Part shown: piece by piece, positions 21,785-33,205 of the stretch
Layout: each line of letters begins with the position of its first letter
Numbering within the stretch: position 1 is the stretch's first letter
Assembly: GCA_032717465.1 (NCBI GenBank)
Contig: CM064690.1
Coordinates: forward strand, 25,353,653 to 25,417,652
Direction: 5' to 3'
Source: Coenobita brevimanus
Taxonomy: Eukaryota > Arthropoda > Malacostraca > Decapoda > Coenobitidae
DNA: 64,000 nucleotides
Made by a program: the position numbers and the translations under genes
Notes under the pieces: generated by a model
Database searches by the model: none
Seen by the model: only the letters and a program-made list of their open reading frames with translations
What the model was told of the DNA's origin: nothing

Positions 21785-22370
21785 CTGGAAATTGATTGAG
21801 TAATATATTATAAAGCAGACAACATGGTGATAATGGTATAATGGAAAGAGGGGGGGAAAAATATATATACAGCCCGGTCTTGCCATACAATAGGGCTGTG
21901 TCAAGTGAAAACTTATCGCATAGCAAGACTGATATATTGTGGGTTCAGTGGGGTTAGGGAGGACAACCTCGACCGTGAAACCTAATATCTATTAAAACCT
22001 TAACCTTTTAGGCGTGCCTCGGCTCCCCTCAGTAGCACCATGCAGAAGAAATACTGAAGATGATGATGAAATGTAAATGAAAACAAAGAAGAATGGAAAG
22101 GAGAGAAGGGATTACCAATTAAAACTCTCCTAAACTAAATACTTCTGTCTAGAGATGGCAAGAACATAATAATAATCAAAATGGCACGGTTTACACTTTG
22201 GATGTGGTTGGCATTTCATATTTAATTTAGGCTAACATCAGACAATTTTGTTCATTATCATCAACAAAGAGAAATCCTATTATTCAAAAGCTTCAAAAAC
22301 TGTCCTAAGTAATTTCCTCCCTGCTATTGGCATTTTATTTTTTTAAACTTGATAGCTACATACAGTATTA
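21785..22370. other. Intron, no recognised feature
   Basis: Nothing recognised apart from a sequence resembling a DNA-transposon end starting near 22373. Confidence 0.45.
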
Positions 22371-22374
22371 CAGC

Positions 22375-22440
22375 AGAACCTCAATATATTGGATTAATTT
22401 GAGGCTCAAGCCAGTCCAAAAAAAAAAGAAAAATTCCGAT
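22375..22440 (+). repeat. Lone Tigger-like inverted-repeat end
   Basis: CAGCAGAACCTCAATATATTG preceded by TTA; the matching end in reverse orientation is at about 29650-29680 (CCAATATATTGAGGTTTTAA). Related CAGTAAAACCTCACT occurs at 42813. No transposase is linked. Confidence 0.45.
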
Positions 22441-22618
22441 AAAAGCAACATCTGGATTTCCCCCTGCTAACCCAGAATTTTTCCCATACAGTATGTCTGA
22501 CATTAGTCCAGATCGCACCAACAGTTTTTCACTGTAACGTCATCAACTGTTCCCACAACCATTGCAGTATTGTAATGTATTATACATTCACTACAATAAT
22601 CAAATGGTATAGTATATA

Positions 22619-23637
22619 CAATGGGCTCGCCTACTGCGCGAGCTCAGAGTGCGGAAAGCTCATTGTGCGCGAGTGACCAAAAATCATAACCAAAACCTTG
22701 AATGTGCGAGTTTACCTCACAGAACGCAAGGTAGAAGCGAGGAGTGGCTCAAAAACGCCATTTCCCATTAGTATGCAACCCCCACCCCCCAACACAACGT
22801 GCCAATAGTGACCTAGAGGCTGGTGGGGAAGGTGCTCAAGAGGAGTCTACAGTAAGATCTAGCCAATAACAACTTTGACAATAACGTTTTCGGCAATAAC
22901 AATAAGTTAGAATAGATACCCAGTTTTTATAATAATGACGGTTATTTCGCAAATACCAAGTTGGTATACTGCCAATACATCCATAACTAGATGAGGAATG
23001 AAACAGACAAGCAAGAAGAGATGAAGGAAATTGCCGAAAATGTGAGCAGTAGCAAGGAGGAGAGGGAAGATCCTCCCCTCACCACCTCCCCTGATTCTCC
23101 CACTGCTGTCCCCTCCTCCACTGCCCCATCTGACTCACCAGCTGCCTGCCCCTCCACCTCCACAGCCCCACCTGACTCACCTGCTTCACCTAGCATACCT
23201 GCATCCCCCACCATAATGACTGTTGCTGCATTCTAGAAGAAATGTAACATTCGACAGGCCGTAAATTTCTTCATCAAAGCCTGGAATAATACAACATTAG
23301 CAACCGATAAACAAGCATGGTGTGACTGGAGTGGCAGCAGGGGCACTCTTAAGTGTGTTGCCACACCTAGGAATCCCTGTTATTTAAGTTCATCAGGCCT
23401 GTTGTCTACTGTTGTTAAGGTGACTGCCCATATTTTTGTTGTTGTAGCTATATCTGTAGTACAATGTCTGGAAAATCTTACCTTTATTATGTCTCTAAGG
23501 GCCCAAAAATGTCCAGGTATGAGGGGGGTACCACCCATATATTATTTTTCCCATAAGACTATGTATTCCCAGTGAGCGATTTCACACTGCACGAGGGCCA
23601 GGACTGCCAATCTCTCGTGCACTGTGTGAGCCCACTG
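22619..23637 (+). mobile_element. Tigger-like non-autonomous element B, copy 1
   Basis: A 1019-bp element with ends CAATGGGCTCGC and, reversed, CAGTGGGCTCAC, flanked by TA on both sides (22617-22618 and 23638-23639). It retains only the C-terminal part of a pogo-type transposase and 3' sequence, so it is an internal-deletion derivative. Confidence 0.82.
22991..23340 (+). pseudogene. Pogo-type transposase C-terminal remnant
   Basis: 22991-23236 is open (MRNETDKQEEMKEIAENV, then a Ser/Pro/Thr-rich linker). Shifted by a frame, CNIRQAVNFFIKAWN follows, resembling the WKKYTIxDAIxFIxEAW block near the end of Tigger transposases. The catalytic region is absent. Copy 2 at 30790-31080 has the same arrangement. 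Confidence 0.6.
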
Positions 23638-23829
23638 TATATATGTACTGTACACTGATAAACATGTCTTTTACTTTATTGTGGTGTACATAGCTGAAGT
23701 GGTCCATTAGTGGAGTCCGTACAGTCGAGATGATTGTGCTGGAGAGGAAGGTGATGCACATAATAAACTTAATGGGACTTACAGTAAACCATTACACCAC
23801 TTTTCTAAGTTTTTAGCATTTAGAGAATA

Positions 23830-24666
23830 CAGTAATCCCTTTAAGACCCGGATGCCCAAGTCCTGGACATTTTGGGCTCGGGTCTTTGGCCACCAAAAAT
23901 GGCCAAAAATCGTAAAGATGAAAAGAAGAAAAAAAAAAAAGCCAATATGTGTTCATCCCTACTTTAATTTTGCCGCGCAGTGATGAACAGCTGTGTTTTG
24001 GCGCATGGTTACTCTGATGACCGTTAGAGCGCCCCTGCATTCCTCCCCAATTCCCGCCAAACCACCATTGTGACTGTGTGCTTATCGCCATGGCTGCCCA
24101 CAGCTTGTTTTTGTGAATAAACAGTGAATAAACTGCAATACCTCGCCACTAGACCACATGGGAATTTAGTGTTGTGCAGTGTTACGAAATAAGAATTCAG
24201 AGTGCAAAGGATTAAGTGCAGAGTGCAACACTGGCATGGCGCAAGTAAGAACAGAATGTGCAGTGTTAAACAAATATAATTCACAGTGCAGAGGATTAAG
24301 TGCAGCACAATACTGTATTACTTTACGTGTTTCAAGTGTACCTTTACCACTGTCAGAGCCATAGAGGAGGCGGGTTAATCTTCATGACGGCCATTGACGT
24401 GTAGTAAGTACTCTGTGCACTGCTATATATTTTCCATACTCACTTCTAATTTCTCATTCTCTGGTTCCTTTTCATTTATTTCATGGTTTTTGTCCCTTAT
24501 TTGTGTGAATAGGGTCTTAAATAGGTGCTGTGCAGGTCTGGTAGGGAATTAGGTGGTTTTCAAAGTTAGGTTGGGTTAGGGTGCATAAGTGCCTGTCCAG
24601 GGGGCATTTTCCCAAGTCCCGGACATGCCTTTGGCTCTGTTACGTCAGATCTTGGAGGGATTACTG
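23830..24666 (+). mobile_element. Coding-deleted relative of Tigger-1
   Basis: An 837-bp element, ends CAGTAATCCCTTTAAG and, reversed, CAGTAATCCCTCCAAG; TA lies on the left (23828-23829) and TT on the right. Its 5' part matches Tigger-1 12475-12612 (TAGAGCGCCxCTGCATxCTCC, then ATGGCTGCCCAC). Its 3' part matches from the Tigger-1 stop region (CAGTGAATAAAC, CCACTAGACCACA). The transposase gene between these points is gone. Confidence 0.82.
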
Positions 24667-24785
24667 TTCTGTACTTTATTGTTACAACATAATTTTAAGC
24701 ACTTCAGATACTGTACTGTACGATTTATACACCTTATTATTTACGGTCTTAAAAATGCCTTGCACCACGTCAAGCATTTTATATG

Positions 24786-25800
24786 GTAGGTGGGGGTGCT
24801 TACCATTCACTTGCTCAATGTCATGCTGCTTTCAGGTGTCTGCCCTTCCCTCTCCTCCATCCTTCTTTCCTTCCATCCTCCTCTGTCTTTCTTTCCTTCA
24901 TTCTTTCCCCATCCTCCTGCCTACAGGTGACTTTACACTCCCTCTTCTTTCTTTCCTTTATTCTTTCTTCCTTCTGCCTGTGGGTGACTCTACAGTACAC
25001 TGAGTGACAAACCAAATGGTTTCTTGTACACTAGGAAACCATTCACTATGCTAGGCGATAACCATCCATCCATCCATCATCCAATCCTACGGTGCCCCAT
25101 GAGGAGCATTGGAGCCCGGGGCTAGGCAAGTTGGTCCTGGCATTTAAGATGAGAGTGATCAGCCTCACTCATCCCTGAGTGGCATTACATGAGCAGTAAA
25201 CCCCAAACACCCCCTGGATATAAACCTTCACTGGCTCAATCTGACTGGAGTGCTGTTATTACCCACTAAACCACCAGGCACCAAAATTTGGTTATATGGT
25301 TACCACCCAGCATAGTAAATAGTTTCTTGGTGTACAAGAAACCATTTGGCTTGTCACTCAGTGTAGAGTCACCCACAGGCAGAGGGAAGAGGAAAGAATG
25401 AAGGAAAAAGACGGAAGAGGAGTATAAAGTCACCCACATGCAAAAGAAAGAGGAAAGAATGAAGGAAACAAAGACAGAAGAGGATGGATGAAAAGAAGGA
25501 TAGAGGAGAGGAAAGAGCAGACACCTGAGAGCAGCAATATATCGAGTGAGTGGATGGTGAACGCCCCCACCTACCACATATGACCAAATTTTGGGACCTA
25601 GTGGTTTAGTGGGTAAGTATGGCACTCCAATGGGGATAAGCCGGTGAAGGTTTATATCCGAGTAGTGGTTGGGGTTTATTGCTCATGTAATGCCACTCAG
25701 GGATGAGTGAGGCCGGTTACTCTCATCTTAAATGTCAGGACCAACTTGCCTAGCCCCAGGTTCCTATACCTCTCATAGGACAACACAGGATGGGATGATG
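24786..25800 (+). mobile_element. SINE copy interrupted by another SINE
   Basis: The 5' half is at 24786-25053 (GGTAGGTGGGGGTGCTTACC to GGCGATAACC). The 3' half resumes at 25578 (ATATGACCAAATTTTGGG, then TAGTGGTTTAGTGGG). The two halves join as in uninterrupted copies (GGTAACCATATAACCAAATT). Confidence 0.82.
25054..25577 (-). mobile_element. Full-length SINE inserted in a SINE
   Basis: A complete minus-strand copy: ATCC tail, reversed tRNA-like part, palindrome (AGTTTCTTGGTGTACAAGAA), purine-rich middle and GCCCCCACCTACCAC end. No clear target duplication is seen. Confidence 0.82.
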
Positions 25801-25838
25801 AATGAATGAACAAACAAAAGATGTTCACTTTGCCTGTA

Positions 25839-28520
25839 CAGGCAAGTCACAATTAATGAGCAATTGCTTAGCGAGAATTTGCTAATACGAGGTTTTGGGA
25901 TGTGCACCACTGCCTGTTTAATGAGCAGGTAAAAACCTGCACTTATGAGAATCGAGACAAGGGTCGCACCGCAGCTGTCCGCCGTGTTTACCTCAACGGC
26001 TAGGAAACGAGCCACATGCTAGCCTTGCAAGCCTCTTCCCGTCTTATTTTTGTAAATGTTCCTCCAGCCAAGCTTGCCCAGTTAAGATCAGTCTTGAAGT
26101 GTGCTTTTTTCTGTGCTTAGTATTACTGTATCACCATGTCTTCTAAGCATTCCATTGTGGCCCCTAGTGCTCCCAATGCACATGCTCAGCGCTCTATCTC
26201 TGTCGCCCAGAAACTGGAGATAATTAGGAAGCACGGTAGTGGCGTGTGCATGGCAGAGCTTTGCTGTACCTACGAGCTCTCATCCTCGACTGTGTGCACC
26301 ATCCTGAAGAACAAGCAGAAAATTACTGATCTGGCTGCTTTATCCAGTGTTGCTATGAGTGCTACCCAGACCTGCGCCTATGATTGTGTGATGGAGAAAA
26401 TGGAGAGGCTGTTGCTAGTCTGGGTGGAGGACCAGACCCAAGCCCACATGCCACTCCAAGGCCCTGTTTCAAGCCAAAGCAATGAAAGTGTGGGAGAGGT
26501 GCAAGAAAGAGTATGATGCAAGTGTTGTAGGTAGTGCAGGTAGTGGGAGTGATGTGACCACTGACGGCGGCGTGTCAAGTGCTGACCCTAGTGGTGGTGC
26601 TAGCTCTGGGGATAGTGGTGGTACAGGTCCCAGCCAGGCCCGTGGCAAGCCCTCACCTGTTAGTGACACCTTCTCGGCCAGTGATGGATGGTTTGGACGT
26701 TTTAAGAGGCGTGCAAACCTCCATAATATCAGCATTCAAGGCAAGGCGGCGAGAGCTGATATGGACGCAGCCAAGGCATTCCCCAAGCAGCTGCGGAAGA
26801 TCATCGAAGAGGGCGGGTACAATGCGAGGCAGGTCTCTAACCTGGTGAGACTGGCCTCTTCTGGAAGAAGATGCCTTCCTGCACGTACATCTCGTGGGAG
26901 GAGAGGTCAGCGCCTAGCTTCAAGGCCAGTAAGGATCACCTAAGTCTGCTTCTCGGAGGCAATGCTGCAGGGGATGCATGGCTGAAACCTCTCCTGGTGT
27001 ACTACTCCCAACACCCAAGGGCGCTGCATGGCATATATCTCTATAGCCTCCCTGTTGTTTGGCGGGCAAACAAGAAGGCCTGGGTGACAAGGATCTTGTT
27101 CCTGAAGTACCTGATGAATACTTTGTGCCCTTCCTGAAGAAGTACTGTGACAAGAACAACCTGGCAAACAGGTGTTTCCTCATCCTGGATAACGCCCCGG
27201 GCCACCCGACAACCATCGAGGAAGTGTTTCCGAATGTAAAAGTGGTGTTTCTCCCACCTAACACCAGTGCCTTATGCAACCCATGGACCAGAGTGTAACT
27301 GCCTCCTTTAAGACATATTACACCAGGAGGTGTATGCGGAAACTTGGGATGTTGGGAAGTCTGTCAAAGAATTCTGGAAGGTGTACAACATTAAGGAAGC
27401 CGTCCTCAGCATTAAGGAATCCTGGGAGGAGGTGAAGGAGGGGAAACTGAACAGAGTGTGAAGTCGATGTGGCCCGAGTGTGTGAACTCATTCCGTGGCT
27501 TTCCGGCTGAGCCGGTGGCTGATGTACAGAACAACATCGTTGCCCTCGCACAGACCTCCGGCTTTGACAAGGTTAACCAGCAGGACGTGGAGGAGCTCCT
27601 GCAGTCCCACTCACAGGAGCTGACAGAGAATGACCTCTCCCAGCTCAATGAACACCGAGAGCAGGAGGCGGTGGAGGAGGATAAGCTGCCTGAGGTTAAG
27701 GAGCTAACCACAAAGTTCCTTAGTGACATCATCAACAAAGTGATAGGACTGGCAGATGATATGCTGGACACAGACCCTTTTGTTAACCGGGCTATGAACT
27801 TGAAGACAGGGATAGTGAAGCTGCTGTTGGAGTATGAGAAGTTGCTCCATCAGAAGAAGTCAAAAGCATCCCAGACCACCATCAGTAGTTTCTTCAAGAA
27901 GAAACCTCACCCCTTGACTAGCACATCAACGTTGGAGACAGGACCCAGTATGAGCAAGGCAATTCCCTGGACTCTATTCAGCTTCCCTACACCTCCTCCC
28001 TCCAAGCCTTCAGCATCCCGCACCCCACAGCCACCAGCACCCTCATCACCGTCACCGCCTCAAGGGGAGAAGGAAGATTTCCATGGGTTCAAGAGCCTCC
28101 TCTCATCTCCATCATCGAAGGCAGAGGTGGAGGAGTTGGGTCTTTGATTCTCCCACCACCCTCCCACCACTGCACCCTCTCAGGCCTCGGATAGAAGAAA
28201 CGAGCCAGCCGAGCAGTGGTAGAGCACAGCTGGCATACGTCACGGAAGGCACTCGAACCCAAATAAGACATCCAGTTGCTTGTTGAATATGTTTTTCTTC
28301 TATTTTCTAATGTTGTTAGGTGTATTACCCTCTTGTATTAACCCCCTATTCCAGCTGAAAATGATTAGAAAGTCGGTTTTGGTGGTTTTGGGGGAGGTTG
28401 CTCAGAGGCCTTGCCCCCCAACCCTATTTTTCCCATAAGTTCTTCATTTCGTTTAACGAGAATTCAGCTAATGAGCAAAATCCTTGCTCCCAGTTAACTC
28501 GTAAGATCAGGACCTGCCTG
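25839..28520 (+). mobile_element. Tigger-3 (pogo) DNA transposon
   Basis: A 2.68-kb full-length element with ends CAGGCAAGTC and, reversed, CAGGCAGGTC, flanked by TA (25837-25838 and 28521-28522). It encodes a complete but frameshifted pogo-type transposase. The inverted repeats are short, with about ten well matched bases. Confidence 0.85.
26136..28147 (+). pseudogene. Tigger-3 transposase, several frameshifts
   Basis: Starts MSSKHSIVAPSAPNA, then the helix-turn-helix region (ISVAQKLEIIRKHG, TYELSSSTVCTILKN). GWFGRFKRRANLHNI follows in another frame. The first catalytic block is broken: AAC CTG GTG AGA should read N-x-D-E-T-G, and a missing base falls at the Asp codon (about 26840). Then LLLGGNAAGD, and the second Asp in LILDNAPGHP (27059-27298 frame). 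The third Asp lies in CAACCCATGGACCAG at about 27277, in a further frame. The last open part, 27458-28147, ends with the typical TTISSFFKKKP and a Ser/Pro-rich tail. At least four shifts make it inactive. Confidence 0.88.
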
Positions 28521-28529
28521 TATACATCA

Positions 28530-28620
28530 TCATCATCATTACCACCATCTTCATCATTATCGTCACCATCATCTTCATCATTATTATTACCATCATCTTC
28601 ATCATCATCACCAGCAGCAC
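28530..28620. repeat. ATC/CAT trinucleotide-rich tract
   Basis: Imperfect (CAT)n with TTC and ACC interruptions just outside the right end of Tigger-3. Confidence 0.85.
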
Positions 28621-28759
28621 CAAAAGCACGAGGGCAGGAGAAGCCATTTTGTAATTCGTAGGGGGTAAAATTGCGAGATGGTAAGAGCGTCTAGGAGTAT
28701 ACCTACCACAGGAGCACAGTGAGTCGGGCTGAGTTGAGGCCTGGGTCGAGAGTTCAGGC

Positions 28760-29453
28760 CAGTGTTGCCAACCCCCAAAGACCTCTCTGCCCTACACAGA
28801 CACTAATATTACCCTACATTTCCCATCATTACCCTATGGCTCAGGATGAAAATATTACTGTACTAGATGGTACTGTTTTTATTTATATGCCGGTATGTAG
28901 CAACAACAATAATATGTGGTTTCTCTTGTTTAGTGCAGGACTTGGGCCTTAGCAGCTGATGCCCTGTTGGCTGCCAGATTCATGAGAAGCATTTTTTATA
29001 ATGATGGGTGACTTATTACTTATCGCTAAAGCACTTTTTCTATGGATATAGTAGACTCTAAAGGATAATAGAGAATTTCTAAAAGGCAGGGGTTAAGATT
29101 ATTCTACCCTAACTGAATCACCACACATTGTCACTAAATTCTCGTGGTTTAAGCTAAATTGTAGTGGTATAAACCTAACCTATCCTAACCTAATCCATTT
29201 CTACTGAACCACCAAACCTAATTGCTAAATTCTAACTGCCATAATCCTAACGATTCCCTTTTTTTAAATGAGTATTTTTTTTTTAGCATATTCCCTTTCC
29301 ATACACCATATTATATATTTTTTGCTGCAAAATAAGTATCACTCATACAAAAAGTTTGTAATTACCCTACATTTTGCTAAGATATTGTAAACTTACCCTG
29401 CTGCCCCACAGACCAGGAACTGAGGCTGAATTACCCTATGGTTGGTAACACTG
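28760..29453. mobile_element. Possible hAT- or P-type MITE
   Basis: Ends CAGTGTTGCCAACC at 28760 and, reversed from 29453, CAGTGTTACCAACC, 13 of 14 matching. The interior is AT-rich and non-coding, with repeated TACCCTA words. The flanking 8 bp (GTTCAGGC and AGGTAGGG) do not match, so no target duplication supports it. Confidence 0.45.
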
Positions 29454-30006
29454 AGGTAGGGAGTGATGCTGCCAGCTCACCACTTACCAACACAAGACCA
29501 CACAAACTGCGCGGACAATACTCTGACACAGAGTACTGTACTTTCTCCGGTCAAGACTGAAGTCACATTTTTCGGAATATATTCTGAAATATCAGACAAT
29601 AGTCTGACCGGCTCCTGAACTCCTATAAAACCGAATTCCGGTGTAGTGAAGTCCAATATATTGAGGTTTTAATATACTTTCTGTTACCATCTCTTTTCCA
29701 TTCCAAGAGAAGTATTCTTTTCTTCTTAACTGCAACTTCTACACTCTCATCCTACCACCATGTTGCCATAAATCTTGGTGGGCCCCTTGTCCATCCTGAC
29801 ACCGAGTCAGTAACTCTCAAGAAGTTGTTCTCGAGAGCCCTGTACTTCTCATTAACAATGCTGCCTACAGCTCCCTACTCGGCCACCACTCTACTAGTTC
29901 TTGTCCATCCCAGTGTTAATGCTGTCGAGTTATCTAGTGCCTGCAATAAAAACAAGACATCATTGCAATGAGGGGTTAAAGAACTATTACAATGAGTAGC
30001 ACACAC
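29454..30006. other. Intron, one transposon-like end
   Basis: Contains the CCAATATATTGAGGTTTTAA end near 29650-29680. No coding exon was accepted between 29680 and 30006. Confidence 0.45.
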
Positions 30007-30154
30007 CTCTGCTGGGGGAGTACAAGGGAGGTGACGCGTGACTTATCCTGGGTCCGTTTAAGTGCAGACACCAGGAACCTCACTGTCTGCCAGATCTTGT
30101 TACACAGGAACCGATTCTGTTCTGCTCGAGTAATGTCAACACTCAGCAGCTGAT
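30007..30154 (-). CDS. VARS2: ValRS exon 10 of the window (anticodon domain start)
   Basis: A 148-nt exon with LLSVDITRAEQNRFLCNKI, then WQTVRFLVSAL, ending LVLPQQ. FCNKIWNAxRF is the conserved helix leading into the anticodon-binding domain. It starts by completing an Asn codon and ends with AG of an Arg codon. Acceptor catcacag, donor GTGTGT. Confidence 0.92.
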
Positions 30155-30545
30155 CTGTGATGATGGAGATAGATGAAGGGTACAGCCATGAGGGAGGCAG
30201 AGAGATGCAAGGTAGAGTCAAGTACAGCATATATAGAAAGAGAAGTAAAGAACTGTCATGCTGGGGAAAGATGAGATGCAGGACACAGTTACGAGGGAGA
30301 CAGAGATGCAGGGTGCTGTCATAGGAGAGTGGAAGGAACAGTCATGAGGGAGACAGACACATATTGAGTGTAGTATCTGAGAAAGAAAAATAAGAAAAAT
30401 CAGTACCAACTTCTGTGGTCAGTTAAATGTTTTGTTTCATAACACTGCTCCAATACTCGAGCAAACAAGCCTACAGCCCAACTAGCAGCAAAGTAACAGA
30501 TCATACTGAATGTTTATCATATTCAGCTGCCTTATTATTATTATG
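30155..30545. other. Intron, no recognised feature
   Basis: A purine-rich stretch at 30160-30370 repeats CAGTCATGAGGGAGACAGAG-like phrases imperfectly. No gene is seen. Confidence 0.45.
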
Positions 30546-30590
30546 TGGTAGGTTGGGGCACTCACCATCCACTTAATTGATATAGCACAG
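30546..30590 (+). mobile_element. SINE 5' end fragment
   Basis: GGTAGGTTGGGGCACTCACC, then ATCCAC, the start of the SINE, abruptly joined to element B. Confidence 0.6.
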
Positions 30591-31388
30591 CACTTAGAGG
30601 CTTGTGGGGAAAGTGCTCAAGAGGAGTATACAGCAAGATCTCGCCAATAACTACTTCAACAATAACACTTTTGGCAGTAATGATAAGGTAGAATAGATGT
30701 CCGGTTTGTATAATAACGTTTGAATTCACTTGAATAACAGTTATTTCACAAATGCCAAGTTGTTGTACTGCAAATACGTCCATAACGAGATGAGGAATGA
30801 AACAAACAAACAAGAAGAGATGAAGGAAATCGCCAAAAATGTGAGCAGTAGCGAGGAGGAGATGAAGGATCCTCCCCTCACCACGTCCCCTGACTCGCCT
30901 GCCACTGTCCCCTCCACCTCCACTGCACCACCTGCCTCACCTGGCATACCTGCAACCCCCACCATAATGACTGTTGCTGCATTCTGAATTTCTGGAAGAA
31001 ATATAACGTTCAGCAGGCCGTAAATTTCTTTGTCAAAGCCCGGAATACAACATAGGCAACCGTTAAACATGCGTCGTGTGACCTGGGCGGCGGGGGCACT
31101 CTAAGTGTGTTGCTGCGCCCCAGAACCCCTGCTATTTAAGTCCATCAGGCCTGTTTTATACTGTTTTTAAGGTGACTGACCATATTTTTGTTATTTTACT
31201 TGTATCTGTAGTATATGTCTTAAAAACTTTCCCTTGATTATATCTCTAAGGTTAAAAAAATGTCAAGGTTTGAGGGGGTCCCACCCATATGTTATTTTTC
31301 CCACAAGATTATGTATTCAAAGTACGCGAAATCACAGTGCGTGAGTTCATGGACTGCCCATCCACTCGCACACTGTGCAAGCCCACTG
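30590..31388 (+). mobile_element. Tigger-like element B, copy 2 (5' truncated)
   Basis: Homologous to 22820-23637, including the linker frame (30790-30987) and YNVQQAVNFFVKARN. The right end CAAGCCCACTG is followed by TA (31389-31390), inside an RTE-B LINE. The left inverted repeat is missing. Confidence 0.8.
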
Positions 31389-31390
31389 TA

Positions 31391-32190
31391 TATAATATTG
31401 AACAACCGTGGGGATATCACACAGCCTTGTCACACGCCCACACTGATTGTGAACCATTCACATACAGTAGATGCCCACATGCCTCACTACCATCACAAGC
31501 TGCTAGGTGCCGTCATCACCTAGCAGCTTACCATCTACACCGTACATGCGCAAAACCTTCCACAATCCCTCTCTGTCTACTTTTTCATATGCTTCTTCTA
31601 GATCCATAAATGCCATAAACACCTTTTAGTCCGTCTCAGAAGCCTTCTCCACCATCTGTCTTACTGCAAATATTTGATCCACACATCCACTGCCACTTGT
31701 AAAGCCACCCTGTTCATCATTCACCAGGACTTTGATATCTCTCTTACTTTCTCTATAATAATTCTTCTATATACCTTCCCTACAACACTCAATAAACTTA
31801 TGCCATGATAATTCTTGCACTCACTTTGCTTACCTTTATTTTTGTACAGGGGTACAATCACAGCTTTCTTCCACTCTGCTGGCACAGTTTCACTCATCCA
31901 TGCCTTCTTACACATCTCCGACAAGCACTTCATTCCGCTCTCTCCACTACACCTGATCATCTCTGCATACACCTCATCAACCTCCGCTGCTTTCCCATTT
32001 TTCAGACGCATCACAGTTTCCTTCACTTGTGTGAGTGTCACGTTTCCTGGCACTGCATTCCTTCTCTGCACACCCCCAAAACCAATCATGTTTACAATGG
32101 CTCTGCTCTCTCTATTCCCATTCATCAGGCTTTCAAAATATTTACTCCATCTGGTCCTCACTTCATCCCCATTGGTTAATAATCTACTTG
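31391..32190 (-). mobile_element. RTE-B LINE fragment, copy 1
   Basis: The minus-strand frame 32161-31721 encodes WSKYFESLMNG, MRLKNGKAAEVDEVYAEMI, VPAEWKKAVIVPLYKNKG and GISLLSVVGKVYRRI, the first half of the RT domain. Further RT sequence continues with lesions to about 31391. A 13-bp perfect inverted repeat at 31497-31529 is a copy-specific change. The element ends at the TA where element B inserted. Confidence 0.85.
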
Positions 32191-32604
32191 CAATTTACAT
32201 GTGATACCTTTGTCCCACATTTGTCATGCTCATCATCATCATGACAAGTCGTCAGAGTTCATCCACCAAAACTTCAGGGACAGTGGTGAGTTAACTTTGA
32301 ATTTAATGAGTATGGTCATAAGAAGTTGGGGTAAATATGTAGCTGATGAATTTCCCACACTCGTGTGGATGTGTGCAAGAAGCACTCGGTCGCAGAAGTC
32401 TATGGAAGTCACCAGGTACATATTTACCCTAACTTAGTACAGCCATACCCAGTCAAAACTTATTTGTTATTAAACTTTTTTATACAGTAGGTCTGTTACT
32501 ATTTGTGTGATATTTTATGCTGCTTTTAGGTCCCAGATATGGTTTATTAGGTGCAGTATGTGCACACTTGCTCACAGGGGGTGATTTGCAACTGTAGAGG
32601 CATT
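32191..32604. other. Intron, no recognised feature
   Basis: The ORF 32201-32437 is not assigned to a family. No exon borders match ValRS. Confidence 0.4.
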
Positions 32605-32675
32605 TACGGAAGGGAGCACCAAACATTATCGGGGGTCTGTGTCTCCTAACCCCCGCGAATGTGGAGGGTCGCCTG
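32605..32675 (-). repeat. Lone Tigger-like right end
   Basis: Read on the minus strand it begins CAGGCGACCCTCCACATTCG, then CGGGGGTTAGGAG, preceded by TA (32676-32677), the style of a pogo/Tigger inverted repeat. No partner was found within a few kb. Confidence 0.5.
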
Positions 32676-32987
32676 TACATTAATTTGCATCTGTGTGTTT
32701 GAATATGAGTTTCAAATGCACAACTTCCTTTCCCAATACATATCCTTCAGTTGCTTCCCATTATCATTTTCTCCTAGTACTCCATTATAACATTACAACC
32801 CATTATGTCATCCTCAAGACCAGTGCCTACTCTTCCATTCATATCGTCCATTACGATCACTTTATAGCTACTGGGCATTTCGCCCACTGCTTCATCCAGC
32901 TAATCCCAAAACCTGTCTTTCTCTCTCACTCCTGCCATCACATGGTGCATATGCTACAATCACAGCCACTTTCACTTCTCAAACTTG

Positions 32988-33205
32988 AACTGGTGGTTTA
33001 CTGGGTAGTTAAGGCACTCCAATCAGACTGAGCCTGGGCACGTTTATATCCAAGGAGTGGTTGGGGTTTACTGCTCACATAATTCCATTCAGGGATGAGT
33101 GAGGCTGGTCACCCTTATCTTAAATGCCAGGACCAACTTGCCTAGCCCTGGGCTCCTATGCTCCTCACTGGACAACACGGGATTAGATGGTGAATGAATG
33201 ATTAC
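32988..33205 (+). mobile_element. SINE copy, tRNA-like half
   Basis: Starts CTGGTGGTTTACTGGGTAG with an A-box-like word, then CGTTTATATCCAAGG with a B-box-like word, and runs to GGATTAGATGGTGAATGAATG. The 5' half is absent. Confidence 0.75.

Noticed and set aside
23810..24110. Reverse-strand ORF as a coding gene
   Set aside because: It overlaps the non-coding end of the Tigger-1 relative and shows no domain.
29780..29940. Possible extra ValRS exon
   Set aside because: No matching motif, and the flanking exons already join in phase without it.
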